From Hybos culiciformis (lineage: Eukaryota > Arthropoda > Insecta > Diptera > Hybotidae), in the NCBI GenBank assembly GCA_964007475.1, contig OZ023275.1, positions 28,401,619-28,465,618 of the forward strand: DNA of 64,000 nucleotides, in the 5' to 3' direction. The notes beneath the pieces were generated by a model. It was not told the DNA's origin. It made no database searches and saw only the letters and a program-made list of their open reading frames with translations. This document shows positions 1-12,744 of this stretch, in pieces. Position numbers and translations under genes: made by a program. Within the stretch, counting starts at the first letter, position 1. The number at the start of each line of letters is the position of its first letter.

Positions 1-1868
1 ATATGTATAATTTTACATGTATTACTTATATTACATAGGCATATATTATTGCTATGTATAAAAATGAACGTGTCATTGGACAATCATGATTTTAATATCC
101 TTTAAATATGATGCCACATAAAAAATAATTATTAAAAATAATGAAAATTAATATTTAATTTTTTTAATATTTAATGTACATACCTACTTACTTTAAATTT
201 GTTATACACCGATATTTTTGTTGTTAATATATATGTATACTTATTTAGTTAAGTACAATCTACTTAAATTTAATTTTTTAAGTATTTATAATTTTTTTTT
301 GTCAGATTATCTGTCAGATGTCAGTTTTGTCAGTTTGTCAGAAAAAAAAGTTAGCTTCTTTGAATCAAAATTGAAATTTATTTTCTGTTCATAATAAATT
401 CAGTTGTTGTTTATTTTGTATCAAAGTGTTTTATGATTATTTAAATTTAAGTTTTTTGAAACATTTTGAAAAAAAAAACAACAACAAATTATTAAGTTTT
501 GTATAAATCTACTTTATATTGTTTTTCCTATGGGGACAGGTATTTTTCTTATTTTGATTTAATACTTTATAAGGACATTTTAAAATGTTTCAAATGTTTA
601 AGTTTTATGATTAAATTAAAGTCAAATACGAATTCGAAGTAGTCAGGCTTATAATTATAGTGATTAGGTTATCATAAAGTTTGAACAATTTAAATAAGTT
701 GGTAAATAGAGCAGTATTATAAGATGCTGAAAAAATGTTCTTCAACCTATATACATTTTTTTAAAGTAAAGCCCGGTTTTCACGATCAAAGTAACTTGGT
801 ACAACTTACTTTAATCAAACTAAGTACACCAGTGTCCAACCCAACTTTGACACCCGCTTTATCCGATCAAAATGTGCGTCCAAGTTGATTTGGACAAAAT
901 ATACTTGGATCGTGAGATCCTAGTTTAAGTAATTATGCTTGTTAGTTGTTACTTTGTTATTTTGACTAAACAGAAAATCGCATCCTCAGAAAAATACTGT
1001 CGTTACTTCTCTAATGGCAATTTTAAGGTTTTGACTTATTTCTATTATATTTTTACGGAACCTTTTCGGAACGTCACCAACAGTTTTAGTGCTACAGAAA
1101 AATGTGTAAATTCTCACAGAAAAAGACACTTGAACGAAATTATTTCACAAGCTGTTTCTCAATGTTACGCCCGTATTCTTCTCAAGTATATTATTTCCTA
1201 TTTACAATTACAAGTATTTAATTTTTTTTAAAAATACAAATTTGAAAGACTGGAAAGTGACAAGGTGTGAACACATTTAATTTCTTAAAAAAATAGTACC
1301 ATATTTTATAGTTATTAATCACAACTTACAGTTGGTTTTTTTTTCCCCACAATTAGCATAATAAACAACCAGAAGTGACATTTTTCTAATTGAATTTTTT
1401 GTACAAATAAAAAAAGGGTTTGAAATTTCTGAAATCAAATATTATGTAGTACTATTAAGCAATAGGAATAATTTCACGCATAAATATTGTATTTCTAAAT
1501 TTATTAATGGATTTTTTTTCCTATATGTAATTTAATTAAATGTGTAGGAATTATTAACGCATGCTCTGAAATTTTAACGAATATAAAAATTCTCTTAATT
1601 TTATTTTTATGTGTATGTATGTACATATATGTAAAATTATACAATTTTTTCTTTATTTATAAAGTGCATTTAGAAGAAAGAAAAAATGTTTGTTAGTAAA
1701 TGAATTTTCCGCTTTGATAAAAATAAAACATCAGATTGAATTAAGAAATACCAAAGATTTAAATGTATATAAATCTACTGAATACTTATATTATTCTTAT
1801 TATTGGTTAAACAGTACAAAAATAATTTCAAAGTTCCATAATAATAATTACTAAAATTCTAGGAGAAA
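1..1868. other. Intergenic AT-rich DNA, no recognised gene
   Basis: Apart from the inverted-repeat element at 768-925, this stretch is AT-rich with frequent A and T runs. An open frame at 935-1231 encodes 98 residues on the plus strand, but I recognise no family, signal peptide or splice context. The region around it is slightly more mixed in base composition, so it may be decayed transposon sequence. Confidence 0.5.
768..925. mobile_element. Possible short inverted-repeat element (MITE-like)
   Basis: An imperfect terminal inverted repeat brackets about 150 bases. The left arm has TCACGATCAAAGTA at 780-793 and the right arm has TACTTGGATCGTGA near 902-915, which pair at 13 of 14 positions. 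Weaker pairing continues outward. The interior is richer in G and C than the surroundings and repeats short GATCAAA and CAAGTT words. No coding capacity or clear target-site duplication is visible, so the class cannot be named. Confidence 0.4.
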
Positions 1869-2418
1869 TTAAGAGCCTCATTGTGAAAAATTGCAAAAAA
1901 TTGGTCTTAGTTTGGCTTTGATTGTAGGATTACTACAATCTAGACTGAAATGATTTTTTGATATGTTAGAGAGTATATAACTGGCACCAGGGTAGGTGAA
2001 GCGCATTTTTTAAATTTTGAGTTTTTTTGGCCCAAATAAGCCTTTAAAACACTTGAACACATTTGCTTGGATTCTAAAGTAAAGGAAAAAGATAAGAAAA
2101 AATCTCAAACGTAGAAATAAAGCTAAAATCCCATTTTCCAGGGCTGGTGACGTGAAATTTTGAATTTCTTTAATTTCCTAAACAATTTTTAATTAATTTC
2201 ATTTATTTCTAAGAATTTTTTAATTTTTTTGATAAATTACAGTTTCTGCACAGAAATCAAATTCAAATATAGTTTTGTGATTTTCTGGTAGAGGTGTTTT
2301 TCGTACAATTTTTGTCGCATTTTTCACGGCCGTTTATTATCTGTAAAATAAAACAAAAAAAAACTGCAAAAATAGAAAACAGAAATAGAAAACAGAATTT
2401 CACATGGAGGGCTCTTAA
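1869..2418. mobile_element. TTAA-flanked inverted-repeat element, copy 1 of a dispersed family
   Basis: The stretch begins TTAAGAGCCTCATTGTG and ends with the reverse complement of TTAAGAGCCCTCCATGTG, so the termini are inverted repeats of about 17 bases with TTAA at both ends. TTAA target duplication is the hallmark of piggyBac-type elements, so a non-autonomous piggyBac-like MITE is the best reading. About 300 internal bases (from 1901) match two other places in the window, 43056-43348 and 46176-46468, which shows this is a dispersed family. No transposase is encoded. Confidence 0.6.
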
Positions 2419-4758
2419 CTAAATTCATATAAAATAGAGACAGTTATATGTATCTTATAGTTATATGTATCTTATTAACATTAACCAGATATCGAGGATA
2501 TCGTTCAAGAAATAAGAAAACAAAATAGTTCTTGCAGTTTATGTTTATGAATGAAATTCAAATTAAAATTGAACACTTTTCTTCTTCATAGTTTTAATAT
2601 AAGATTAAATAAATTATACCTGTACTGTTTTAACATTAATTTAAAAATTCTGATTCTGAAATAAAATAAAAAATTATTTATCCTTTTTTAAAAGATAAAA
2701 TTCTAAAACTTTTCTCACCACAATTATTATAAATAATACTATAAAAATATATATGAAAAATAAATGTGTTATTGTGAAAAAGTTTTCATTCCTAAATAAA
2801 GTTAATACCCATTTTAAGTTCCGTAAAATTTTTGTTTTTTATCGACTTTTAATAAAAATAAGTATATATATGTATAATATATATGTAAAAATTTACTATA
2901 ATAAGATTTTCATTTATTATTTTATATAATTTTTTTTTATTCTTATTATTAAATTTTTTACAATTATGTATAGTGAAAAGTTTTAAAACTCTCTAAAATA
3001 ACGAAATATAAAAATGATAGAATATTAAAGTATATATAAATAAAAATAATGATGAGAATATCAAATTTTTATTAAACTTAAATAATCTAGAGATTATTTC
3101 CTGCGGTAAATTTAATTCATAAAATTAATCCTTATCCTTAATGCAAAAAAAAAAAAAGAAGAAAATTAAATAAACGTTAAACGCGGTTTGATTATTATAC
3201 ATAGACAATCTATAATTTTAATTTTAGAATCCATTTTAGTGTTTTTAAATGTATTAGTTAACATTATAGTTAATGAACTCTCTCCAATAAAAACATAAAA
3301 AATTACTTAGTAAATTTTAAAAATTTCAATTTACAATTTCCCGAATTTTTGTTTTTTTATATTTTTACAATTCATATGCCCACATTGGTTGAAATATACT
3401 TTCAACCTCCGTTCGTAGTAGGATAAACATTTTTTTAAGTTCCTTCAATATACATTGACTCACACACCAATTTTCATGGATATCAATTTTCAGTCCCCAG
3501 TTCGAATACTCGGGGTCTTTTCTTAAGATTCCTTTTATAGAAATTCAAAAATTTAAAAAAACTTAAATTCGTATTCGACCCTTCTCTGGTTGATAACGTA
3601 TAACTCCGTTGTCCAAATTCGGAGAATCTCATTCTTTAGCTTGTCTGAAAGTGAACGAGATTTCGTATATTGTGGTATTTAAGTGGTCGAAATCGGTCAA
3701 GTAGTTTTAAAAAGTTATAGTAAGCACAAGACTTACAGACCGACGGATAGACAGAGGGACAGACATAAATCGAAAACATATAGCCCGTTTTTACATTTAT
3801 GATGGAAAACAGGCTACAAATAATCTAGTTCAAGTTCGAAACTTGGTAATATACAAGCGGGAATCAACTTCATAATTATCATATTAATAATGAAAGGTCA
3901 TTCTTCGTTTACTTTTCAAACTAATTGATTTTAATTACAATTTACAAACTAATGTCATAAAAATTTACCTTGACGTATGATACGATTCAAAGTTCTCAAT
4001 TTAAATTATATATTTTTCTTCAAATTCAGTTTAGTTTTCTTACTAACTAATTTTTTGAGCTATTTGAGTAATTTGATTTTAATATTTTGCTATGAATTTC
4101 ACTGTCATTGATTAAGGAACCAAATGAAGTTAGTTCATAAAGTTTTAATTAAATTCATTTCCAAGAACTTTTATATTATTTACATAAATAGGTTAGAAAT
4201 AAATTTTGGATTCAAAAGCGGTGAATTAAAATAATTAGAAAGTCACATCTTAATTGTAAGAGTTGAAAACGATAATAAAATAAACACAATATTATTTTAT
4301 TCCTTTATAATTAGATTTTCATGGAATTTTATTCGACATTTAAAAATTAAAAAAAAAAAAAATAATTTTCAAATTTTAACAATTTTCTGAAATTAATACA
4401 AAAGTTATGTATAATCAATGTATACATATATTTTATATATACATACCTATATAACAAAAATCATGCTGGAAACTTAAAATTTATTTTTGATAAATATGAA
4501 TTAAAAAAAAAAAATAATTCTCCTCAACAGTTTTTAATATTTAAAACAATTAAAACTTTTTAATTGCATCAAAACAACTTAATTTGATGTTTTTCTCCAT
4601 TTGAGTTTCTTTATTTGTTTTTCTTCCAAGTTATTTTGGCAAATTTTCAACTTCTTTACAAAATTAATGAATGTAGAATGTAGTTCATATGACTTCCGAA
4701 CTGTTCCCAATATTTTTTTTTAAATTCATATACTTTAATCTAAGTAAATCGTAATCTA
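2419..4758. other. Intergenic DNA with one decayed repeat
   Basis: This is AT-rich sequence with long A and T runs and no open frame that I recognise. Only the block near 3390-3830, listed separately, stands out in composition. I see no RNA gene or exon. Confidence 0.5.
3390..3830. repeat. Decayed dispersed repeat with GACAGAC-type tail
   Basis: This roughly 440-base block is richer in G and C than its surroundings. It contains a segment (about 3690-3765) with the words TCGGTCAAGTAG and then a degenerate run of ACAGACCGACGG, AGACAG and GGGACAGAC. Similar 'tcggtcaagtag ... acagacggacagac' tails occur in interspersed repeats of many arthropod genomes, as far as I know. It has no coding potential here. 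The boundaries are approximate and the class is not determined. Confidence 0.35.
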
Positions 4759-5018
4759 TCTCTCTCTATATATATATATGAAAAAGAAAGTCCATTTGTG
4801 TAATTTTTAAACTTCTGAACCGATTTGGACGAAACCAATTTCATTGGAAATCTAATTTTACGGATATGGTTTTAGGCTGTCTTTTCATGACTTTAGGTTG
4901 ACTACTTTCGGCGCTTATCATCATTTTCGACTTTTTTGCAGCATTTTCAAACATTTTTAATTAGTAAATTGTTTTTATTAACTAGGCTAGAAAAAAAGTT
5001 CGCGCTGTAATCGACTAG
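4759..5018 (+). mobile_element. Candidate non-autonomous Helitron
   Basis: The block starts with TC after an A (TCTCTCTCTATATATATATA) and ends in CTAG followed by T, the A|TC...CTRR|T pattern of Helitron ends. Its interior has the phrase GAACCGATTTGGACGAAACC, typical of short insect repeats. Its 3' part (GTTCGCGC, then ATCGACTAG) resembles sequences at 40381-40434, 43524-43583 and 46637-46690. The expected GC-rich 3' hairpin is weak, so the class is tentative. Confidence 0.4.
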
Positions 5019-8000
5019 TAATAAAAACAAATGTGTACTTATAGTTTTAATGAAAATTGACGGGAACAGGCTTATTTAATGGTTTATATTGATATGGTAA
5101 AAATTTCATTATCTAAATAAGATTTCAAACTGTACATTTTAAAGATATTAGAACTTAAAAAAAAATTACTTTTATCTACTATAAATATTTTATGTTTAAA
5201 ATTATTCAAAAAGAAGTTATTTATGCGTAAGGAAATTTATATTTTGTTGAATTATATATACGAAAGGTTATTTTATATAGAACTTAGCCGTAGGCAGAAG
5301 TAAAAACTTTAGTCGATGGAAATCTAGACAGAAATAATTTCGGACGATTTTCTAAAAACACAAAGTTAACGCAGACAATAATATAGTTTCTGGACCATTT
5401 TAATTAAATTTCACATTACCTTCACATTCAGACGATATCAAGAAAAGAAAAAAAAAAATATCTACAAAAAAAAAAAAAAATTGAAGGAAAACCCGTAATG
5501 AAAATGAGTTTAATGCCATTATAAATGATTTTTCTTAGTCTGTCTCTATATACTTTATCAATTAATACAATCTGTCTTTAAATTGTTTGTAATTGCCTTT
5601 TCGCCCTTAACATTTTTCTTAAAAAAAAAAAAAAAAAATAATAATAAAAAAAAAATTCTCTTTTTTCTAAAGTTTTTAAACTTAAAGATTTTTTTCATAA
5701 AATATAATAGAAGAGTATTAGGTATGCTTTTCAGGATGTTTATTTTATTTTATTTTTTTAAATAAAATTAAATATAAAATCAACAGAAAGTTGTTAATGA
5801 AATTATTTTAATTTCTTTTTTTTTTTTGGTATATGTGTATTTTATTACGATGTTAATGATATCTTAAACATAGGCAAAAGAAAATCTTCTATAAATACAG
5901 CATCTGTTTTGTATAGAAATAACGTTATATTTCAATCAAAATAATTTATAATTTTGTGTAATCTAAAGAAAGTTGACAACAAGTTAGGAATTATGAATGC
6001 TAGTTATAGTAATTAACTTATAACAAGCCCTATTCACATATAGTTCAGATTGAAAATATTTTTCAAAAAATTAACTGAATATGTTTTATTATTAATATCA
6101 AAATATGAAAATATTTGGGAAGCTCAACAAAGTATGTCATCTCCTCTAGGTGAAACGTTAAGATGACAACTATTCATTTCATCGTTAATTATATGAAACT
6201 AAATTCAAGTTATTTTTAACGATATCTGTATAAGTTTCATTAAAATATTTTTTCTTTGAAAAATTGTTTTAATTTAATAATTTTAAGTTAATTAAGAAAT
6301 ACATATTTCGTTGCGTCAATGATTTTGTTTTCGTGATATTTTTATTTTATTTTTTGCAACTCAAGGAATAAAAACAAAAAAAAAAATATGGAATTCACAA
6401 ACATTAAATTCTATTTTCAGAATTACTATGAAATTCTTGATCTTTGGCGTAATGTGTGAAATTTAAATTTAACAAAAAAGAAATCGAAATTTAAAATATT
6501 TATTTTTCGTTCATACGTTTTTTTTTTTTTTTTTATCTTTTAATAAAAAAATAAAGTATAAAATTTTCGATAAAATAAAACTATTTCTTCTTTTTTTTTT
6601 TAACTTCTACTATTTCAAAATGTATTTTCTGTTAAAAGACCAATAAAGTTAAATGAACCAAAAAATTCTATCGAATTTTTATTTTTCACACTTTAACTCC
6701 TATATACTTGCCGAATAAATGTGTATGAGAATGTCGTTTCAAAAATGGTGTAAATACTATTATATTTATTTGAAAAATTTAGAAATTGAATTGGTGTATG
6801 GTTGGCTGTTTCAATTTTCTTTTAAATTGATCAATTGGATCTCAATTCAATTTTAATCGCATAAATTAGACGATATTGTTTGTGCTAAAGCCTTGAAAAA
6901 TATAATATAATTGATTAAGAAATAAATTATATAGTACAACCGAAATGAAGTGAATTAAATTTTCAAATAAAAAAATGTCAAAGAATTTACATAAAAATAC
7001 TTATCAAACTAAGTCCTTACCAACCTGGAGTTATATCATTTTGAAAAAGACAGCTTACAAGAATTAAAAAAAAAAATGAAAATTTCACCATTTACAGAAT
7101 TCTATATGCTTTGGCTCTATAAAAATGTAGATGCTTTTCTTATATATTTAATTTTTCTACCGTTCGATAATTTGAAATCAAAGTAAAGTTTTTGCTTAGA
7201 ATTTTCAGGAAATATTATTATAAATCTACAAATAATTCGTTAAATAAAAAATATTTAGAGAACTTTGGATGTGTAAAGATTTAAAGTTTAAAGATTTTCA
7301 AGAACCAATGCTAACTCTATTTTGCTTAGTTTTTAGGATAAATAAGATCATTAAAAAATATTTCAATAATAAGTTTTACGCGCATATATAAGAAGAGAAA
7401 GATCAACTGGCTTCATTTAGTTTAATTAGCAATAGAATTTCTTGCAAATCAATAAAGTTTTTAAATTGCTTGTAATAATTTTTGTTTTTTAATATTTGCA
7501 AGTTTGAGAATATAATTTTGCGAAACCAGCTTCGTTCGAGTTGCATATTTTTCTCCTCATCATTTATAATTAAAAAAAAGGCGCTAGAGTCGAAAAGAAG
7601 TAAGAAAATATTTAGTTTAACATACACAATATACAATGAACTGATTTATTTAGGCTACGAACAAATCTGATTATTTTTATCATATAGTATGTAAGTATAT
7701 ACTAACCCTATATTCTATTTTAAGCACAAAATGAAATAGTAGAAAATTATATTAAAAATTCATGAATTTTAGAAACTATCACTTGAAATCCATAGAAAGA
7801 TATAACATTGAACGATAATACGAAAGGAACTCATACTGGGCAATAAATTTTATTCCAATTTTCCGGTTACAGTTTCTTTCTGCTTTACCCTCTTTGAATT
7901 ATTTTTATTCGTTTTATTCGTTTTTTTTTTTTTTTTTATTGAACAAATATTTATTTTGGGTGCAAAAAAAAAAAAAATTGATTTAGATAAATCATGTTCT

Positions 8001-9980
8001 TAAATTTTATTTGTTTTGATTACATCCCAGAATTACAAGTGAATGTGGAATAAAATGAAATTTTTAATTCGTGTATAAAAATATTTCATAAATTTATTTA
8101 TTCAGGCTTATTTTTCTAATAATAATAATAATAATTGTTGTCGATGTAGATGTCGTTTAAATAAAATCATTTAAATAAAAACTAATTTTGAAGGCAATAT
8201 AAAAGTCATCAATTAATTAAATTTTTTAATTGATGGTGTGGCCAGAAAACATTATATTTTTTTTCATTATGTTGAATAATTATAATAAATTTTTGTTTAT
8301 TATTTCTTTAACAACTTAAATAGGGCTATCATATTGTTGTATTAATTTGTTAAACTTTTTTACAATTTTCTTGATTTTTGATACTACTACTACTTGATTT
8401 TTGTACTAGTTTTTTGTACAAGAATAATTTTTGGAAATTTTACTAACGCTACGCAAAAAACCTATTAATGAAAAGCAATTGAATTAAAAGATAATTTTTG
8501 AACTGTTCCGAAACATTGAAAAAACATAAAATAAAGAGCCACCATTGTGATGGATGGCCCTATTTAAGTTGTAATGTGCTTCTTTATTTCGTCCAACTTT
8601 CAGATTGTAAAAATTATAAAATTTCATCCTAGGCTTTGATTTACCCAGCATTAAACTTTTTTTTGACAATAATGTAAGCATGAATGTAATTATAAAAGCA
8701 TGAATTATATTTATTGAAGAAAATTTTTCTTTTTAATTTAATTGAACTTTTCTTTGTAACATGTTCAGAACTGTCTATATGTGAAAACGTGAAAACCAAA
8801 AAAAAAAAAAGAAAAGTTTTATTTTCGAACCTTAAGGTTTTTTTTTTTGAATGAACACATTCTATTATAATAATGGAACTTATTGAACATAGGTATGTTA
8901 ATACTATACTCCAAGTCTAAAACATAATAAAAAACTTAAAAATTTGTATCTTTTATTATCATGACTTTAGTTATAGTTTTAATTTCTTATTTGTGATACT
9001 ATCTTTCGTATACAGTAGTCAGTTTATAGTACTGAGTTATTAAGAACTTTTCATACATTTTCTTAAGGTGTTGATAATATAAAATATATAGTATTTTATT
9101 TTGTTTCTACCCAAACGTTCAATAATAAAAATACAATTTTCCCATTTACTACTAATATTAATCAATACTTTGATTTATAATATACATATTAAATTAATTA
9201 TTATTTCAGTTGTGTAATGAATGTGTAAATTATTTGTATTAAATAAATATAAAATCTAATAATAGAAAATATATTATAAAGTATTTTCATTAAATTATAA
9301 ACTTGAATATAATATCTTGATCTATATGTATATTATATAGCATATCTTTATCCCATTAAATTAAAAATAATTTTTGAAGTATTAGATCCTCTTAATAAAA
9401 GGAAAAAAAAATAGACTTCAAAAACATAAAATTTGGTATTCAATCATCAATTGAAAAGGCTTAACTAGCGTAAATGTTATGTGATAATAATAGAACTTAA
9501 ATTTATTGAGAATGTTTTTCATTGACATAATATTGCTTAAGCCTTTATTACATTTAACTTAATTCAATTTTGATGAACTAAAAGGAAATATTTTTTTTGT
9601 ACAGGCAAGAAAGGAAAATTGTATAATAATTTTTCTGAAAATTTATGATATTTTTTTTAGAAAAAAAAAACCAAAACTATATATACACTTTTACAAAGAA
9701 AGAAGTGTTTTAAAGAGGACCTTTTTTGATGATTTTGAAAAGGGTAATTGGAAAATAAAGTGACAAAACATCCAAACACTTATTTTTTTTTTTATAAGTA
9801 ATCTTATAAGGTCAAGTTAGAATTTAGATTTTCGGCATCTAATAAGTGTAAGAGATATTGTAAATTAATAATTAATTTCTTAATTCAATTTCAATAAAAA
9901 ATCGAAAAAAATAATATGAGTAGCGTTGATTTGAAACCGTAACAATTTTCGTGTGAAAAGTTTTTAAATTAGACAAAAAG
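5019..9980. other. Long intergenic AT-rich stretch, nothing recognised
   Basis: About 5 kb of very AT-rich DNA with many homopolymer runs, for example A-runs near 5450-5650 and T-runs near 6520 and 7920. A short TAA microsatellite lies near 8117-8136. Short open frames here (for example 7403-7670 on both strands and 8484-8681) are low-complexity or overlap each other. I found no splice-supported exon, tRNA-like fold or transposon terminus. Confidence 0.5.
8117..8136. repeat. TAA trinucleotide microsatellite
   Basis: About six perfect TAA units in a row. Confidence 0.8.
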
Positions 9981-10291
9981 AAAAATAAAAAATAAGTTAA
10001 AAACGAGATTTCCAAAAAACTGAGGCCAGGCCGCATGAAAAAGTAGAAAATAACTTTTTCTTCACACACAGAGGTGGACTCAGATTTTTTGATTGGGACG
10101 TAAGTGATTTGATTCATGAAGAGAAAGAATATTCAAGAGAAATGTCCCAATCAAAAAATCTGAAATCACTTACGTCCCAATCAAAAAATCTGAGTCCACC
10201 TCTGTGTGTGAAGAAAAAGTTATTTTCTACTTTTTCATGCGGCCTGGCCTCAGTTTTTTGGAAAACTCGTTTTCAACTTATTTTTATTTTC
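9981..10291. mobile_element. Foldback element: long near-perfect inverted repeat
   Basis: The left arm (about 9981-10110) and right arm (10163-10291) are reverse complements over roughly 130 bases with only a few mismatches. The spacer is 52 bases. It ends with a second copy of the motif GTCCCAATCAAAAAATCTG (10144-10162), which also opens the right arm at about 10174. The arms are much richer in G and C than the surroundings. A foldback or MITE-type element is likely; no transposase is present. Confidence 0.75.
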
Positions 10292-10334
10292 TGGCTTTTC
10301 CACGTTAACTAAATTTTTATTATGTGCTGCATGG

Positions 10335-11330
10335 ATGTTTGAAAATAATTTTATGACTAGTCATATCGATGAAAATTTTTCCGATGATTTTTCCGCTTTT
10401 TCGGGTTTTCCATGGAGTTTTCTGCAAAAGCAACTTTATGCAACTCATTTCGCTCTACAACTTTGTCTCAGGTTGCAAAGCGCTCAAACGCTTCCTTGGT
10501 CGGAAAAACTCCGGAAAACCGTTTTACATGAATTTTCTTCGATTTTTTCTGCAAGTGTTCACCATTGTCGGAGAGAAAGTAATGATGCCAGTTGATAGGG
10601 AACTTGATCCTGCATAATTTAGAAAACTTTTATACCGGAAAATTTTCCGGAAAAGTCAGAAAATTCCGGAAAATTTTTTCGGAAAAATCAGAAAACTTTG
10701 CATTTTTCCTAAAACGTATTTATCACTACTCAAATTTGTATCAAATTTTCAAATGATTTTTCCCGATTTTCCGGGTTTTCCATGGAAATTTCCGCTTCAA
10801 ATTTTGATAGCTTCAATTGTCACGCGACATGAACCTTTGTGCCAAATTTCAGTTCGCTGTGATGACGAAAAGTGAGTCTACGAGAGTGTCGAAAATAGTA
10901 AAGAAATATACAGACAAATTACTTTACAAGTTAATAAGAATTGTGTCCTCAAAAATACGGAAAATTGGATTTTTAATTATACTATTTTTGGGTGTAAGTT
11001 TTACTAGTCGGAAATCGGAAGGAAACAAGACAAATATTTGGAGATTTTAAATTTTACTTGTAAGTATAATATGAAGCAAATTATATATTATATCCTGTCA
11101 TCAAAAACTTTTATTTTGATTTTGGGTCAAGGCATTCTAAGTCAGTTACTCCGACCTGAAATTTTCACAGAAATCGCCGTTGATAGTTTTCCCGGATTAT
11201 GCTCCCTTGTTCAATTACTCTGGCTAAAGATTTTTATCCAAATCCCCTTCAATTACATTAAAGATAGTTTTCCAATCAAAAAAAACTTTTCGGGATGCCC
11301 GTACTCTAATATTGTTCCTTGCTGACGAAC
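10335..11330. repeat. GC-richer degenerate repeat region, probable transposon remnant
   Basis: Immediately next to the foldback element lies about 1 kb whose composition differs from the local background. A segment at about 10384-10435 is repeated in modified form at about 10753-10800; both contain GGGTTTTCCATGGA. Between them, 10640-10700 is a degenerate tandem of TTCCGGAAAA and CAGAAAA words. Overlapping open frames of 77-95 codons exist here but match nothing I recognise. It may belong to the same element as the foldback. Confidence 0.4.
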
Positions 11331-11995
11331 TACGAAGAATTATATGATAAATGTTCTTAATACTTGTTACGTGTACGGACAACAAGAATTATATATATAT
11401 GTAGACATTTATGTTTTATTCCTCAGTGATAAGCAATTTATAAAGCGATATTTTATTTAGAAATAACTTAGTACCTAAGTATAAGAAATATTGTGTAAAT
11501 ACTTAAACACAGATAAACAAGGAAAATTCCAAAATTCTTTTGATCCTATTATCATTTTGCTAAACAAAAGTATTATAAGGTCAATTTAGACTTCCTTCTT
11601 TATTAAAGTTATAAAAGTAAATATTTTTTTACGAATAAATTTCTTTTTTATAGTATCATGTTTTTTATGTAAAGAATTGCTTTCAAAAACTTTTAAATGA
11701 AAAACATATGGTTTAAGTATTACGTAATAAAACGCACAATATGTATATATTCAATATAAAACTATGTATATGTACATATATTTTATTTGAATAAAATTTA
11801 GGATGAAAAGAATGAGAAATATATAAAAATATAAACCTATATCGTACGTGTAATAGTATGTCGGTTAAAAATGCGTCCAAATACTTTTTTTTTTTTTCTA
11901 AATTTATTGGTTATTTGAATCCTCTTTCGATAAGAGGTTACATGTATACAAGTAAAAATATTTTTTTCATTACATTATAAAATCTGTTCAGCCAC

Positions 11996-12030
11996 CAGAC
12001 TTTTCAAATGATCTACGTTTGAAAAGTCTG
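11996..12030. repeat. Perfect hairpin, 13-bp stem
   Basis: CAGACTTTTCAAA pairs perfectly with TTTGAAAAGTCTG across a 9-base loop. The stem is followed by TTTAAA rather than a T-run, and no gene adjoins it. Confidence 0.7.
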
Positions 12031-12367
12031 TTTAAACCATCACGCTTAACGATTGGTCAAGATATTAAGCAAGATCTCTCTCTTAAACAGAACACCCAAA
12101 TTTCCCTATATTTTTAATAATTTGGGTATTGTGTGTAATGAGAATATTCTTATAAAAATTAAATACATTTGCCTATTAGATTCAGTAGTTTTTTCGTTGT
12201 TAAAGCAAAAAGTTGTTGCAATTATAATTTATTAAAATACGCTAAAGTACAAAAGCTAAAACCTAGTTGTTGTAACATTAAAACTATAATAAAATTGGAT
12301 TTATAAAGTAGAATTCATATCAATCGTTTTTTTTACACTTTAAAATTGAAATACTTATAGTAGTATT

Positions 12368-12391
12368 TTTGGGTAAAAACCCTTACCCAAA
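12368..12391. repeat. Perfect hairpin, 9-bp stem
   Basis: TTTGGGTAA pairs with TTACCCAAA across a 6-base loop. Confidence 0.6.
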
Positions 12392-12418
12392 CAAAATCTA
12401 TCATATCGTCTTATACTT

Positions 12419-12442
12419 ACAGTGTACATGCTCGTACACTGT
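12419..12442. repeat. Perfect hairpin, 9-bp stem
   Basis: ACAGTGTAC pairs with GTACACTGT across the 6-base loop ATGCTC. It lies 27 bases after the preceding hairpin. Confidence 0.6.
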
Positions 12443-12626
12443 CTTACAAAAATTCATAAAACCCCAATCCTAATCTACGATAGCTTAAGTATGGAAAGGC
12501 TCTTAGCATGTTATTTGATCTATAGTATGTTTGCGTATTAATAAAAAAAAATATATTATTAATTTTTTGTTTGATAATCTTTAAAGTTGAAGTATAATTT
12601 TTTACTAATTTTGTACAAGTAAATGT

Positions 12627-12744
12627 CGACGAATAGTTTCTTATTATAGTTCTGTTCTAATATAAAGGATGATATTAAGTTGTTCGAAGAAAAGTTTTTT
12701 ATTATAGTTCTGTGCTGATATACAAATGAAATTAAAGCTGTTCG
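12627..12744. repeat. Two-unit degenerate tandem repeat, period about 58
   Basis: Units at about 12627-12684 and 12685-12744 share the core TTATTATAGTTCTGT and both end in TGTTCG. They differ at a dozen or so positions, so the duplication is old. Confidence 0.6.

Noticed and set aside
935..1231. 98-codon plus-strand open frame
   Set aside because: No signal peptide, domain or splice context, and it lies in repeat-like DNA; not supportable as a gene.
5583..5765. 60-codon frame rich in Lys, Asn and Phe
   Set aside because: It is translated from A and T homopolymer runs; low-complexity chance frame.
10335..10617. Two overlapping plus-strand frames of 82 and 86 codons
   Set aside because: They overlap in different frames within a degenerate repeat; neither shows a transposase or other domain.
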